From Deltaproteobacteria bacterium (GTDB lineage: Bacteria > Desulfobacterota > Desulfomonilia > UBA1062): a stretch of DNA of 9,710 nt. The position numbers and the translations under genes were made by a program. The notes under the pieces are model-generated. The model searched no databases and was not told the origin of the DNA. It saw only the letters and a list, made by a program, of their open reading frames with translations. The stretch spans positions 1 to 9,710 of the forward strand of contig JAFGTK010000053.1 in assembly GCA_016934135.1 (NCBI GenBank), in the 5' to 3' direction. Position 1 is the stretch's first letter; every line of letters begins with the position of its first letter. Of this stretch, positions 1 through 6,799 are shown one piece after another.

Positions 1-1337
1 TCACTGGGTCCCAGCGTGATCCTGCGCTGATCAGGGTCGATCTCTTCGACAAGAACCATGATGCGTTCGCCCTGGGCCATTTTTTCAATGCTTGAAGGAT
101 CATGGAACCTGCTGATCCTGGATTTCGGCAGCAGCCCGGTGATGCCGGGCTCCAGGGTTATGAAGAAACCGAACCGTTCCTTTTTTTCAATGATCCCTTC
201 GACAGCCTGATCGACCTTATATTTATCCACTGCATCAATCCATGGATCACCTTCCGCATCCTTCATGCTGAGAGAGATACGCTTCTTTTCAGGATCGATC
301 TCCTTGACCATGACATCTACCGTTTCTCCAACCGAAACGATGTCCTGGGGTTTGTTTACCCGCTGTTTGTAGCTTATCTCGGATATGTGAACCAGGCCCT
401 CGATACCGGGCTCGATCTCGACGAAGCATCCATAGTCCATGCATCTGGTTACCCTGCCGCGTGTTTTGTCGCCGGTTTTGAACCTCTTGAGTATGCTTTC
501 CCATGGATCTTCCCCGATCTGTTTCATGGACAGGGAAAGTTTTTTCTCGCCTGATTTATTGTCTGTCTGGATATCGATGATCTTTACCGTAACCGTATCA
601 CCGGCCTGCAGGACTTCATCGGGGCTGTTAAGCCGCGACCAGCTCATCTCCGAGATGTGAACCATGCCCTCGACACCGGGGATAAGCTCAATGAATGCGC
701 CATAAGGCATAAGGGTGTTTACCCTGCCTTTATGGACCGTTCCGATGGAGAGAGTATCAAGGAACTCCTTCTTTTCCTTTTTCTGCTCCTGCTCGAGAAG
801 GACCCTTCTGGAGACTACAATGTTTTTGCCTCCTTCTTTGAGTTCAGTGATAAGAAATCGAAAGGTTTTTCCCACATAGTCCTCGGGCTGCTCCACATAG
901 ACGGTGTCTATCTGGCTGATGGGGCAGAAGGCCCTTCTTTTGATCACATCTACGCTGAAACCGCCCTTTATGGTCTCTGTTACTCTGCCTTCGACAGGCA
1001 GCGCCTGCTCATAGGCATCTTGAAGCATGTTCTGTCCGCCGATACCGGAAAGTGCTCGGGAAAGCCTTATTTCTCCTTCCCGTATAGAGACAACGTACAA
1101 TTCAATGGTATCTCCCACAGCATAAGGGAGATCGCCGTTTTCATCGATAAGTTCCTGCGAATCCACAACACCGTCTATCTTGCGGCCGGTATCGACGAAG
1201 ATGCTTTCCTTTCCAATGGATATAATCGTTCCGGTTATCTTGTCGCCTACCCGGATCGCATTGTCAGTGTCCGGGGAGTATGCATCCAGAAGATCAGCCA
1301 TGGTCTGCTGATCATGATCAATGGGTTTGTCCGACAT
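1..1337 (-). CDS. Ribosomal protein S1 or S1-like multi-domain RNA-binding protein (3' end cut by window edge)
   Basis: An open frame runs from an ATG at 1337 to the window edge, giving 445 codons plus two bases without a stop. The start is fixed by an AGGAGA Shine-Dalgarno seven bases upstream. Five S1 (OB-fold) RNA-binding domains are visible at about residues 28-94, 113-178, 198-271, 288-358 and 375-443. Domains 3 and 4 carry the family hallmarks (PYGAFIEL..GVEGMVHISE; DYGCFVEI..GIEGLVHISE), each followed by a GEDPW/GDPW linker. Domain 2 has the AFCPISQID segment. S1 proteins bind mRNA and help the 30S subunit load it. Domain 1 (GTIISIGKESIFVDTG) and domain 5 (GFFITLEPGITGLLPKS) are less like classic six-domain RpsA. 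They resemble a second S1-type protein that I recall from Desulfobacterota, so this could be a paralogue rather than the ribosomal S1. The gene has its own 5' region and is separated from secG by about 370 bp. S1-family membership is near certain; the choice between rpsA and paralogue is open. Confidence 0.9.
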   Translation of the reverse strand, partial: MSDKPIDHDQQTMADLLDAYSPDTDNAIRVGDKITGTIISIGKESIFVDTGRKIDGVVDSQELIDENGDLPYAVGDTIELYVVSIREGEIRLSRALSGIGGQNMLQDAYEQALPVEGRVTETIKGGFSVDVIKRRAFCPISQIDTVYVEQPEDYVGKTFRFLITELKEGGKNIVVSRRVLLEQEQKKEKKEFLDTLSIGTVHKGRVNTLMPYGAFIELIPGVEGMVHISEMSWSRLNSPDEVLQAGDTVTVKIIDIQTDNKSGEKKLSLSMKQIGEDPWESILKRFKTGDKTRGRVTRCMDYGCFVEIEPGIEGLVHISEISYKQRVNKPQDIVSVGETVDVMVKEIDPEKKRISLSMKDAEGDPWIDAVDKYKVDQAVEGIIEKKERFGFFITLEPGITGLLPKSRISRFHDPSSIEKMAQGERIMVLVEEIDPDQRRITLGPS

Positions 1338-1508
1338 GGATCGTTCTCCTTATGGTATGTTTAAGGCTACGCGATGGTATAGAAAAAAATATTAGGAGTA
1401 AAGAACAATAATGCTTATTCCTTGTAAAAGTAATGATTCCGGGGCTGCGCGAAATTATCGGGCCTGCACCTGATTCGGGTCTTCCCGTTTTTTATAACTG
1501 CTGTATGG
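1338..1508. other. Leader region of the S1-type gene
   Basis: This stretch separates the S1-type gene start from the small ORF that follows secG. On the minus strand it holds an AT-rich segment (about 1376-1440) in which a promoter for the S1 gene is expected, but no -35/-10 pair with good spacing stands out. A short CGGG-AAGA-CCCG stem-loop lies near 1480-1491. On the plus strand it is followed by six Ts, but the four-base-pair stem is too short to call a terminator. No tRNA-like cloverleaf is seen. Confidence 0.4.
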
Positions 1509-1679
1509 TCAGATTATCCGGTTATCAATCACAAGCACTGCCTTGCCCCGGTCAACCGGTATGCTCCCCGGCTCATGGAGATCAACCTCATGGGTGATGA
1601 GAACCTCGTCCTTTTTCATTGTCCCGGTACATGCATCTATCCTTGTATACACCCTGCAGCAGGGAGACGCATTATGCAT
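1509..1679 (-). CDS. Small cysteine-containing ORF, 56 residues, downstream of secG
   Basis: Reading the minus strand from an ATG at 1679 gives 56 codons and a TGA at 1511-1509. I do not recognise the family. The product starts MHNASPCCRVYTRIDACTG, with cysteines at 7, 8 and 17. Its second half (residues 26-56) alternates hydrophobic and charged residues in a way that looks like real folded protein, including SIPVDRGKAVLVIDN, which suggests beta strands around a PVDRG turn. It lies 29 bp beyond the secG stop in the same orientation, so it may be the last gene of the pgk-tpiA-secG transcript. No good Shine-Dalgarno precedes the ATG at 1679. An internal ATG at 1619 (36-residue product, weak GGGA upstream) or an upstream TTG at 1682 are alternatives. 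The two or three clustered cysteines could bind a metal, but that is only a guess. It could also be a chance ORF. Confidence 0.5.
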   Translation of the reverse strand: MHNASPCCRVYTRIDACTGTMKKDEVLITHEVDLHEPGSIPVDRGKAVLVIDNRII

Positions 1680-1708
1680 CAAACAAACAGTAATGTCTGT
1701 GCGTAGGA

Positions 1709-2077
1709 CTAATTCTCGGCCGCAGGTGCAGGTGCAGCTGGGACAGCTGCAGGTGCGGCGCTGGAAGCATCCTGCGCAGGCTGTGCCGGTGCTGCAGGTA
1801 CGGCAGTATCGGTAACCTTCTGGGTATCCATGATGCTCTGCGTCGGTTTTTCAAAGGCGAAATAGCCCAAGGTCAACGAGGTAACCATAAAGACAATTAC
1901 AAGAACCCGTGTTGCCTTGTTCAGAAAATCGGCCGGGCCGGCAGAACCGAACAGTGCCTGGCTTCCCGCCCCTCCGAATACAGCGCCGATATCGGCACCC
2001 TTGCCTGACTGCAAGAGTACGGAAATGATCAATAAGACCGATACGGTAATATGAACAGTTAACAAAACTCCATACAT
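1709..2077 (-). CDS. secG: Preprotein translocase subunit SecG
   Basis: This 122-residue protein is the small SecG subunit of the SecYEG channel in the inner membrane, which assists export of unfolded proteins. Two membrane segments are visible at about residues 3-22 and 56-75. They flank the conserved cytoplasmic loop LLQSGKGADIGAVFGG and the SQALFGSAG segment, which is the family signature. The start chosen is the ATG at 2077 (MYGVLL), because it begins directly at the first membrane helix and has AAAGGA upstream; a longer frame from 2128 would overlap tpiA by about 40 bp and adds a non-SecG extension. The gene begins 7 bp after the tpiA stop, so it is surely co-transcribed with it. The C-terminal tail (about 93-122) is almost entirely Ala and Pro, a low-complexity extension that is common but variable in SecG. 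Confidence 0.95.
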   Translation of the reverse strand: MYGVLLTVHITVSVLLIISVLLQSGKGADIGAVFGGAGSQALFGSAGPADFLNKATRVLVIVFMVTSLTLGYFAFEKPTQSIMDTQKVTDTAVPAAPAQPAQDASSAAPAAVPAAPAPAAEN

Positions 2078-2084
2078 TGTTTTT

Positions 2085-2840
2085 TCATCCTTTAAATCGT
2101 AATATTCTCTCAAACGATGCCGCTTCAAGGCTTGCTCCGCCTACAAGGGCTCCGTCGATATCATCTTTTGCCATGAGCGCATCGATGTTTTCACCTTTTA
2201 CGCTCCCACCGTAGAGAATCCGCATGCCTTGAGCGATCTGTGACCCGAACAGGTCGGTAATGACTTTTCTGATGTATGCATGTACCTCCTGCGCTATTTC
2301 AGGTGTAGCTGTCTTGCCGGTGCCGATAGCCCATACCGGTTCATACGCTATAACGAGCGTGGCTGACATTTCCGTGCTCAGGCCTTTGAGTCCCTGCCTG
2401 ATCTGTGACCCGATCACTTCGAAGGTTTTGCCGGATTCTCGCTGCCCCAGGGTTTCACCCACGCATACAATCGGGACCAGATCGGCCTTGAGCGATGCGA
2501 AAAGCCGTTTGTTCACGGTTTCATCGGTCTCAGAAAAGAACTGCCTGCGTTCCGAATGGCCCAGGATGGCATAGTCGGCCCCGATGCTTTTCAGCATAGG
2601 AGCGGAGATTTCGGCAGTATACGCGCCCTGATCCTCCCAGAAGACATTCTGTGCGCCGACCATGACCGGAGACCCTTCACACGCCTGTGCAAGTGCCTGG
2701 ATATAGACATAAGGCGGGCATATGAGGATGTCGGTATCCTTGATATCAGATACACCCGGTATGAAATCATCGGCAAAGGTTCCAACCTCGTCGAGGCTCT
2801 TGAACATCTTCCAGTTGCCTGCTATCAGCGGTTTTCTCAT
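2085..2840 (-). CDS. tpiA: Triose-phosphate isomerase
   Basis: This 251-residue cytoplasmic TIM-barrel enzyme interconverts dihydroxyacetone phosphate and glyceraldehyde 3-phosphate. All catalytic parts are present: Asn9 and Lys11 in AGNWKM, the electrophilic His95 in AILGHSERR, and the base Glu167 in AYEPVWAIGTG, followed by the flexible loop 6 (about 168-178). The phosphate-gripping segments GGSVKG (211-216) and VGGASL (233-238) are also intact. Length is normal for bacterial TPI. The ATG at 2840 is preceded by TTAGGA and lies 9 bp after the pgk stop; the stop is 7 bp before secG. The order pgk-tpiA-secG is a frequent bacterial arrangement. The gene shows nothing unusual. Confidence 0.98.
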   Translation of the reverse strand: MRKPLIAGNWKMFKSLDEVGTFADDFIPGVSDIKDTDILICPPYVYIQALAQACEGSPVMVGAQNVFWEDQGAYTAEISAPMLKSIGADYAILGHSERRQFFSETDETVNKRLFASLKADLVPIVCVGETLGQRESGKTFEVIGSQIRQGLKGLSTEMSATLVIAYEPVWAIGTGKTATPEIAQEVHAYIRKVITDLFGSQIAQGMRILYGGSVKGENIDALMAKDDIDGALVGGASLEAASFERILRFKG

Positions 2841-2849
2841 AAAATTTTC

Positions 2850-4034
2850 CTAAGCTTCAAGTGATGTCACGCCCGGCAGGATCTTGCCTCCAAGCATCTC
2901 CAGAAAGGCCCCGCCTGCTGTGGATACAAAGTCTATCTTGTCCATGGCGCCACTCTTATGCAGTGCAGCATCTGTATCACCCCCGCCCACAATGGTCAAT
3001 GCCTTTGACGAAGCGATATTCTTTGCTATCTCCATCGTCCCCGCTGAGAAGCTCTCGATTTCGAAGACCCCCATAGGCCCGTTCCACACAATGGTGCCGC
3101 ATCCGGCAAGGGCCTCACCAAACAGAGTTATGGATGCCGGACCTATGTCCAGACCCATAAGATCTGCCGGGATCTCCTGGATCGTTTTCACCAGTACTTC
3201 CTGATCTTCCTTTGCCGCTGCCGCACAGAAGCAGTCGACAGGGAGATAGAGCTTCACGCCTTTTGCCCGAGCCTTTTCCATAATAGCCCTGGCTGTTTCG
3301 ATGAGATCGTCTTCAACGATGGAATTCCCGATCTCCTGTCCCAAAGACCTGATAAAGGTAAAGGCCATACCGCCGCCGATAATGATCTTGTCCACCTTGT
3401 CCACGAGATTCTCCAGGACTTCGAGCTTGCCGGATACCTTTGCCCCTCCGACTACCGCAGCAAAAGGCCTGCCAGGATCCTTGAGTGCCTTTCGGATATG
3501 CTCTACCTCACGGATCATGAGAAATCCGGCGGCTTTTGCATGGATGTAATCGCAAACACCGACATTCGAGGCATGTGCGCGGTGGGCGGTAGCAAAGGCA
3601 TCGTTCACAAAACAGTCGCCCAGTTCTGCAAGCCCTTTTGCAAAACCCGGCTCGTTCTTTTCTTCTTCAATATGAAATCTTAAGTTTTCCAGGAGCAGGA
3701 CATCTCCCGGTTTCAGGTCATTTACCATGGATTTTACGGTTTCCCCGACACAGTCGGGTGCCATGTTCACGCTTGTTCCCAGCAGTTCCGAGAGCCGGCG
3801 TGCAACCGGTACAAGGCTCTTTGTCTTTACTACTTTTCCCTTGGGTCGTCCAAGGTGAGACATGAGAACAACCCTTGCTCCCTTCTCCACAGCGTATTGG
3901 ATGGTGGGAAGGGCTGCCTTTATGCGTGCATCATCTGTAATATTGCAGTCTTCATCAAGCGGCACGTTGAAATCTACCCTGATGAGCACCCGTTTTGCTT
4001 TCAAGTCCAAATCTTTTATGGACTTAATACCCAT
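2850..4034 (-). CDS. pgk: Phosphoglycerate kinase
   Basis: This 394-residue cytoplasmic enzyme transfers the acyl phosphate of 1,3-bisphosphoglycerate to ADP (reversibly), the first substrate-level ATP step of glycolysis. The N-terminal 3-phosphoglycerate domain shows RVDFNVPLD (19-27), SHLGRPKG (59-66) and the basic NDAFATAHRAHAS patch (144-156). The C-terminal nucleotide domain shows VVGGAKVSGK (194-203), the GGGMAFTF segment (220-227), WNGPMGVFE (317-325) and the GGGDT loop (350-354). The length is typical. The start has a strong AAGGAGG six bases upstream. It is the first gene of the pgk-tpiA-secG cluster; gap, which often heads such clusters, is absent here. A slight oddity is STAGGAF in place of the more usual STGGGA/S near residue 371; I do not expect this to abolish activity. 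Confidence 0.98.
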   Translation of the reverse strand: MGIKSIKDLDLKAKRVLIRVDFNVPLDEDCNITDDARIKAALPTIQYAVEKGARVVLMSHLGRPKGKVVKTKSLVPVARRLSELLGTSVNMAPDCVGETVKSMVNDLKPGDVLLLENLRFHIEEEKNEPGFAKGLAELGDCFVNDAFATAHRAHASNVGVCDYIHAKAAGFLMIREVEHIRKALKDPGRPFAAVVGGAKVSGKLEVLENLVDKVDKIIIGGGMAFTFIRSLGQEIGNSIVEDDLIETARAIMEKARAKGVKLYLPVDCFCAAAAKEDQEVLVKTIQEIPADLMGLDIGPASITLFGEALAGCGTIVWNGPMGVFEIESFSAGTMEIAKNIASSKALTIVGGGDTDAALHKSGAMDKIDFVSTAGGAFLEMLGGKILPGVTSLEA

Positions 4035-4101
4035 AGTGTCCTCCTTGTGCTGTATGTATATTCAGTGATAATAACACGCAGCTGTTTTCAGGAAAAATGA
4101 T

Positions 4102-4130
4102 TATTTAGCCGGAGACATACCTTTTGCCAA
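4102..4130 (-). promoter_or_regulatory. Possible sigma-70-type promoter for the pgk-tpiA-secG cluster
   Basis: On the minus strand TTGGCA (4130-4125) matches five of six bases of the -35 consensus. It is followed after exactly 17 bp by TAAATA (4107-4102), a poorer -10 match, with AT-rich DNA just beyond. It lies about 70 bp before the pgk start, a sensible distance. The prediction rests only on these matches. Confidence 0.3.
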
Positions 4131-4217
4131 AATCAAATCCTTTACAAACTGTTCTTTCTCCCAGTAAATATGAATTTGTATATTATCAAGATGGAATATC
4201 TGTCAATCAGAAGATTG

Positions 4218-4324
4218 CCCGCAGAAAAGCTGTGGGGATACATTATATTCTCTCCCCTCGGGGAGAGGGAGCAGGTGAGGGAGGAATAAAGATAGCTTTC
4301 TGATACAACAAAGCTTTCTGCGGG
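4218..4324. repeat. Inverted-repeat unit (about 107 bp)
   Basis: CCCGCAGAAA at 4218-4227 is perfectly inverted at 4315-4324 (TTTCTGCGGG). With one extra A on the left arm the match extends inward by a further AGCT on both sides. The arms enclose a short GC-rich palindrome and a direct repeat, AGCTTTCTG, at 4294-4302 and 4312-4320. The layout resembles a small non-coding palindromic element or a degenerate MITE. No target-site duplication is obvious, and only one copy lies in the window, so mobility cannot be judged. Confidence 0.45.
4250..4280. repeat. REP-like GC-rich palindrome
   Basis: CTCTCCCC at 4250-4257 faces GGGGAGAG at 4260-4267, an eight-base perfect inverted repeat with a tiny loop, and is followed by GGAGCAGGTGAGGG. 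A CTCTCCCC..GGGGAGAG core with a trailing GGTGAGGG is a well-known pattern of intergenic repeats in many proteobacterial genomes. No T-run follows in either direction, so it is not a terminator. Confidence 0.55.
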
Positions 4325-4345
4325 GTATCTCATTTTTGGGATTTC

Positions 4346-5041
4346 ATGATGAACGGCGATAGACAAATAGGACCGAAAGTAAGCGATACCCTGGGCGGTC
4401 AATTCAGAATCCTCATAGGTAACCTGATAAGGGGAAATGAAAAGAAGGCTCAGGCTATTGCACAAAAGGCAGTAAACGGGACCGGTGATGCCGGTAAAGC
4501 CGTTGCTGCCCAGAGCCTTATTGAGTACATGGCTCAGGCTCAGGCCCTGAAAAATGCGATGATCAATACACCCTCGATCATACCTGGGGTCGGGACCTTT
4601 TTCTCTTTCTGGCTGGTGGGGCTTGAAGACTTTTTTCTCCTGGATCAAAGCGTAAAGGTAATCCTTGCCCTGTGCAGGCTTGAAGGGATCCCTGTTGAGA
4701 GAAAACATCAGGCCCTGGAAGATTTCATAATCCAGATCCTCGGGCAGACTTATGGGATTGCAGATAAAGGAAAAGAATCAAACACCAGGTCCATCAGCAA
4801 TGATTTTATGATCAGAATGCTTCCACGCAAGTATGCAAATATGATGATGAACAAGGGCGTACATAGGGTCGTAAGAAGGATACTGCCCTTCAAGAGACGT
4901 TCAAGGCTTCTCCCTGTCGGGCTCGGTCTTGCTATGTCTGCATATAATGCATATGACAGGATCGTTGCCGTGGGACGATTAACCCTCAGGAATATGGGAA
5001 AATTCAGGCAGGATGTCGGGATGAGTGATGATCCTGAATAA
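4346..5041 (+). CDS. EcsC-like protein of unknown function
   Basis: This 231-residue product is the only plus-strand gene in the first 8 kb. I do not recognise it with certainty. A central hydrophobic stretch, TPSIIPGVGTFFSFWLVGLED (about 75-95), is followed by DQSVKVILALCRLEGIP, and near the C-terminus there is RLLPVGLGLAMSAYNAYDRIVAVGR (about 187-211). This order (a Pro-Gly-rich hydrophobic segment, a helix with conserved Asp/Gln, an LEG/LYG turn, then a late LPV..G...N....VGR segment) resembles the EcsC family, whose function is poorly known and which is linked to secretion and membranes in Bacillus. The protein is basic in its last third (RRILPFKRRSR). No signal peptide is seen. ATG at 4346 and 4349 are both possible; the weak GGGA at 4338-4341 is better spaced for 4349. 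It converges on the ACT gene with a 22 bp gap and has no partner gene. Confidence 0.8.
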   Translation: MMNGDRQIGPKVSDTLGGQFRILIGNLIRGNEKKAQAIAQKAVNGTGDAGKAVAAQSLIEYMAQAQALKNAMINTPSIIPGVGTFFSFWLVGLEDFFLLDQSVKVILALCRLEGIPVERKHQALEDFIIQILGQTYGIADKGKESNTRSISNDFMIRMLPRKYANMMMNKGVHRVVRRILPFKRRSRLLPVGLGLAMSAYNAYDRIVAVGRLTLRNMGKFRQDVGMSDDPE

Positions 5042-5063
5042 AGTCCCTGCCGGCAAATCCTTA

Positions 5064-5492
5064 TCAGAGCCGATAGATCTCTTTGTCCCAGATCTTTACC
5101 CAGTTTCTTTTAAGGACCTCTGTTGCTACCTTGACATTGTCCACCTCGAGAATGACAATGGGATTGCTTGCCCTCCCGATATAGGGATACAGGGTAATGG
5201 CATTTATCTTTGCATCGCGAAGCGGCTTGAGCACCGCATTCATACCGCCGGGATGATCAGGCATCTCGACAGCCAGAACATCTGTCTCAATATAGGGTAT
5301 CTCCTCGGAACTTAAGGCATTCTTTGCTTTTTTCGGGTCATCCACCACTATGCAGATGGACGAAATCTCGGTAGTCTCCTGTCCCACCGAGATGGCCCGG
5401 ATATTGACACCGTGTTTTCCCAGGACATCACTTAGATACGAGAGCTTGCCCGATACATTTGCAGTCTCTAAACGGAGTTGTTTGATAGCCAT
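5064..5492 (-). CDS. Tandem ACT-domain protein linked to the 2-oxoacid oxidoreductase operon
   Basis: This 142-residue protein consists of two ACT domains and nothing else: about residues 3-65 (LRLETANVSGKLSYLSDVLG, then the ISVGQETTEISSICIVV strand pair) and 69-137 (VLAVEMPDHPGGMNAVLKPL, then ITLYPYIGRASNPIVILEV). The LETANVSGKL and PDHPGGM turns are where ACT domains bind small ligands, usually amino acids, at a dimer interface. Stand-alone ACT-pair proteins of this kind are known beside phenylacetate-CoA ligase and indolepyruvate/2-oxoacid ferredoxin oxidoreductase genes. The ATG at 5492 lies 3 bp after the stop of the gamma-subunit gene, with AAGGAG in that gene's last codons, so it is translated from the same mRNA. 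A role as an amino-acid sensor for the upstream enzyme or its pathway is inference. It is the last gene of the operon, and I see no terminator in the 22 bp before the convergent gene. Confidence 0.9.
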   Translation of the reverse strand: MAIKQLRLETANVSGKLSYLSDVLGKHGVNIRAISVGQETTEISSICIVVDDPKKAKNALSSEEIPYIETDVLAVEMPDHPGGMNAVLKPLRDAKINAITLYPYIGRASNPIVILEVDNVKVATEVLKRNWVKIWDKEIYRL

Positions 5493-5495
5493 GTC

Positions 5496-6041
5496 CTATT
5501 TCTCCTTCGAAAAAAAATCGCACCCTATCTGTAAGGCCTCTATGTTTTTGTCTTTGAATTTGGCTTTGGATTTTCCCAGCATCTCGGCCATGTTGTCAAT
5601 AATGGTCGAGAGCTTGACCTGGTGGGTCCTCGACACAAAGGCCCCGAGCATGATCATGTTGGCATAACGTTCTCCCACGCTTTTTATGGCGAGATCGTTG
5701 ACCGGTATCTCAACTACTTCGATATCGCCCCTTATGGGTCGGTCGGTTACGATGGATGTATTCAGAAAAACCTCGCCGCCTGCAACGATCTGGTTCTGAA
5801 GCCTTCCGAGCGACAGGCCGTCCATGATTACCAGGTAGTCGGGCGAGGATGCCACGGGAGATGCGATTTCCTCATCGGATATTGCGATCGTACAGGACGT
5901 GACCCCTCCGCGCATCTCGGCACCGTATGAAGGCAGATAGGTTACATGGTGATCCTCGAGCATTGCCGCCCAGGCAAAGCATTGACCCGAGAACAGAATG
6001 CCCTGTCCGCCGATACCGCTCATGACAGTCTTTTGAAGCAT
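5496..6041 (-). CDS. 2-oxoacid:ferredoxin oxidoreductase, gamma subunit
   Basis: This 181-residue cytoplasmic protein is the gamma (catalytic-domain-III type) subunit of the OFOR family, which in four-subunit enzymes packs against alpha and beta and contributes to coenzyme A handling. Signatures are the glycine-rich opening SGIGGQGILFSGQ (8-20), the PSYGAEMRGG segment (37-46) with its conserved Arg-Gly-Gly, and the MDGL stretch (73-76). Its length (about 180) is standard. The ATG at 6041 follows the beta-subunit stop by 2 bp and has AAGGA within the end of the beta gene, showing translational coupling. It would be named korC, vorA or porG depending on substrate; sequence alone does not choose. 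It shows no truncation or missing motif. Confidence 0.93.
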   Translation of the reverse strand: MLQKTVMSGIGGQGILFSGQCFAWAAMLEDHHVTYLPSYGAEMRGGVTSCTIAISDEEIASPVASSPDYLVIMDGLSLGRLQNQIVAGGEVFLNTSIVTDRPIRGDIEVVEIPVNDLAIKSVGERYANMIMLGAFVSRTHQVKLSTIIDNMAEMLGKSKAKFKDKNIEALQIGCDFFSKEK

Positions 6042-6043
6042 AA

Positions 6044-6799
6044 CTAGGAATCCTTTTTTTTAGCTGTAATATCTTTCATTACCCCGATGGGATATTCCTT
6101 CTCCATCTTCTCTTCCAGGTATATAAACGAATCCTTGGGTGAAACCTTCCAGTTTGTTGGGCATGGAGAGAGCACCTCGACCAATGAGTAACCAAGCCCT
6201 GCCATTTGAACCTCGAGCGCCTTTTTGATGGCCTTTTTCGTTGCCATGATCTTGGCAGGCGTGGCCAGAGAGGTCCTTGTGACGTATGCTGCCCCGGGAA
6301 GGGTGCCGATCAGCTCTGTTATCTTGAGAGGATGCCCCTCGACCTCCGGGCTCCTCCCATACGGGGATGTCGATGTTTTCTGTCCCAGCATGGTTGTCGG
6401 AGCCATCTGGCCTCCGGTCATGCCGTAGACGGCATTGTTCACGAATATACTGGTAATCTTTTCTCCCCTGTTTGCTGCATGAAGGGTTTCTGCAGTACCT
6501 ATGGCGGCCATGTCGCCGTCGCCCTGATAGGTGAAGATGATCTTTTCCGGATTCGCCCTTTTCATGCCTGTTGCTATGGCGCAGCCTCTGCCATGTGCCG
6601 ACTCGCATACGTCTATGTCGAAATAGTTATAGGCCAGTACTGCGCAGCCGGCCGGAGGAATACAGATGATCCTTCCCTGCAGGTCCATCTCGTCAATAAG
6701 TTCGCACACAAGGCGGTGAATAATTGAGTGACCGCAGCCCGGGCAGTAATGAAAAGGCGCAGGTTTGAGGCATTTCGGTCTGGTGTATATCGTTTTCAT
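6044..6799 (-). CDS. 2-oxoacid:ferredoxin oxidoreductase, beta (thiamine diphosphate) subunit
   Basis: This 251-residue subunit carries the thiamine diphosphate and a [4Fe-4S] cluster of the complex. The cofactor-binding motif is clear: GDGDMAAIG (93-101) leading to NNAVYGMTGGQ (121-131), which holds Mg2+ and the diphosphate. Likely cluster ligands are Cys19 and Cys22 (CPGC), Cys52 (PPAGC) and Cys213 (SPCPTNW), matching the spacing known in other OFOR beta subunits. The enzyme converts a 2-oxoacid plus CoA to acyl-CoA, CO2 and reduced ferredoxin. The gene starts directly after the alpha stop (TAG-ATG, no gap), with AAGGAG in the last two sense codons before Leu of alpha, so expression is coupled. 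It is related to VorA/KorB/PorB; the exact substrate is not decided here. Confidence 0.95.
   Translation of the reverse strand: MKTIYTRPKCLKPAPFHYCPGCGHSIIHRLVCELIDEMDLQGRIICIPPAGCAVLAYNYFDIDVCESAHGRGCAIATGMKRANPEKIIFTYQGDGDMAAIGTAETLHAANRGEKITSIFVNNAVYGMTGGQMAPTTMLGQKTSTSPYGRSPEVEGHPLKITELIGTLPGAAYVTRTSLATPAKIMATKKAIKKALEVQMAGLGYSLVEVLSPCPTNWKVSPKDSFIYLEEKMEKEYPIGVMKDITAKKKDS

Larger units (their letters stand above)
4035..4345. other. Gene-free stretch between pgk and the EcsC-like gene
   Basis: This 311 bp stretch lies between two divergently oriented genes. It holds the putative pgk promoter on its left side and an inverted-repeat unit with a central REP-like hairpin on its right side. 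I see no convincing ORF (a long minus-strand frame here is only the reverse of the neighbouring gene), no RNA gene, and no strong promoter for the plus-strand gene. Confidence 0.6.

Noticed and set aside
102..1364. Plus-strand open frames across the S1-type gene
   Set aside because: They are the reverse of a clearly coding minus-strand S1 gene with five recognisable domains.
1461..1511. Read-through of the small ORF's TGA (frame stays open for 17 more codons), as a possible selenoprotein
   Set aside because: No stem-loop of SECIS type is seen just after the TGA, and a short open extension is expected by chance.
1733..1751. Eight-base inverted repeat TGCAGCTG-GGA-CAGCTGCA near the secG end as a terminator
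   Set aside because: No T-run follows on either strand, and the repeat is a by-product of the Ala/Pro codon tract in the SecG tail.
4142..4708. Long minus-strand open frame (188 codons) across the intergenic region and the EcsC-like gene
   Set aside because: It overlaps a better plus-strand gene antisense, has low-complexity and unlikely composition, and crosses the repeat unit; no family resemblance.
5042..5063. Bidirectional terminator between the converging EcsC-like and ACT genes
   Set aside because: Only a short TGCCGGCA palindrome is present, without T-runs, so no terminator can be supported.
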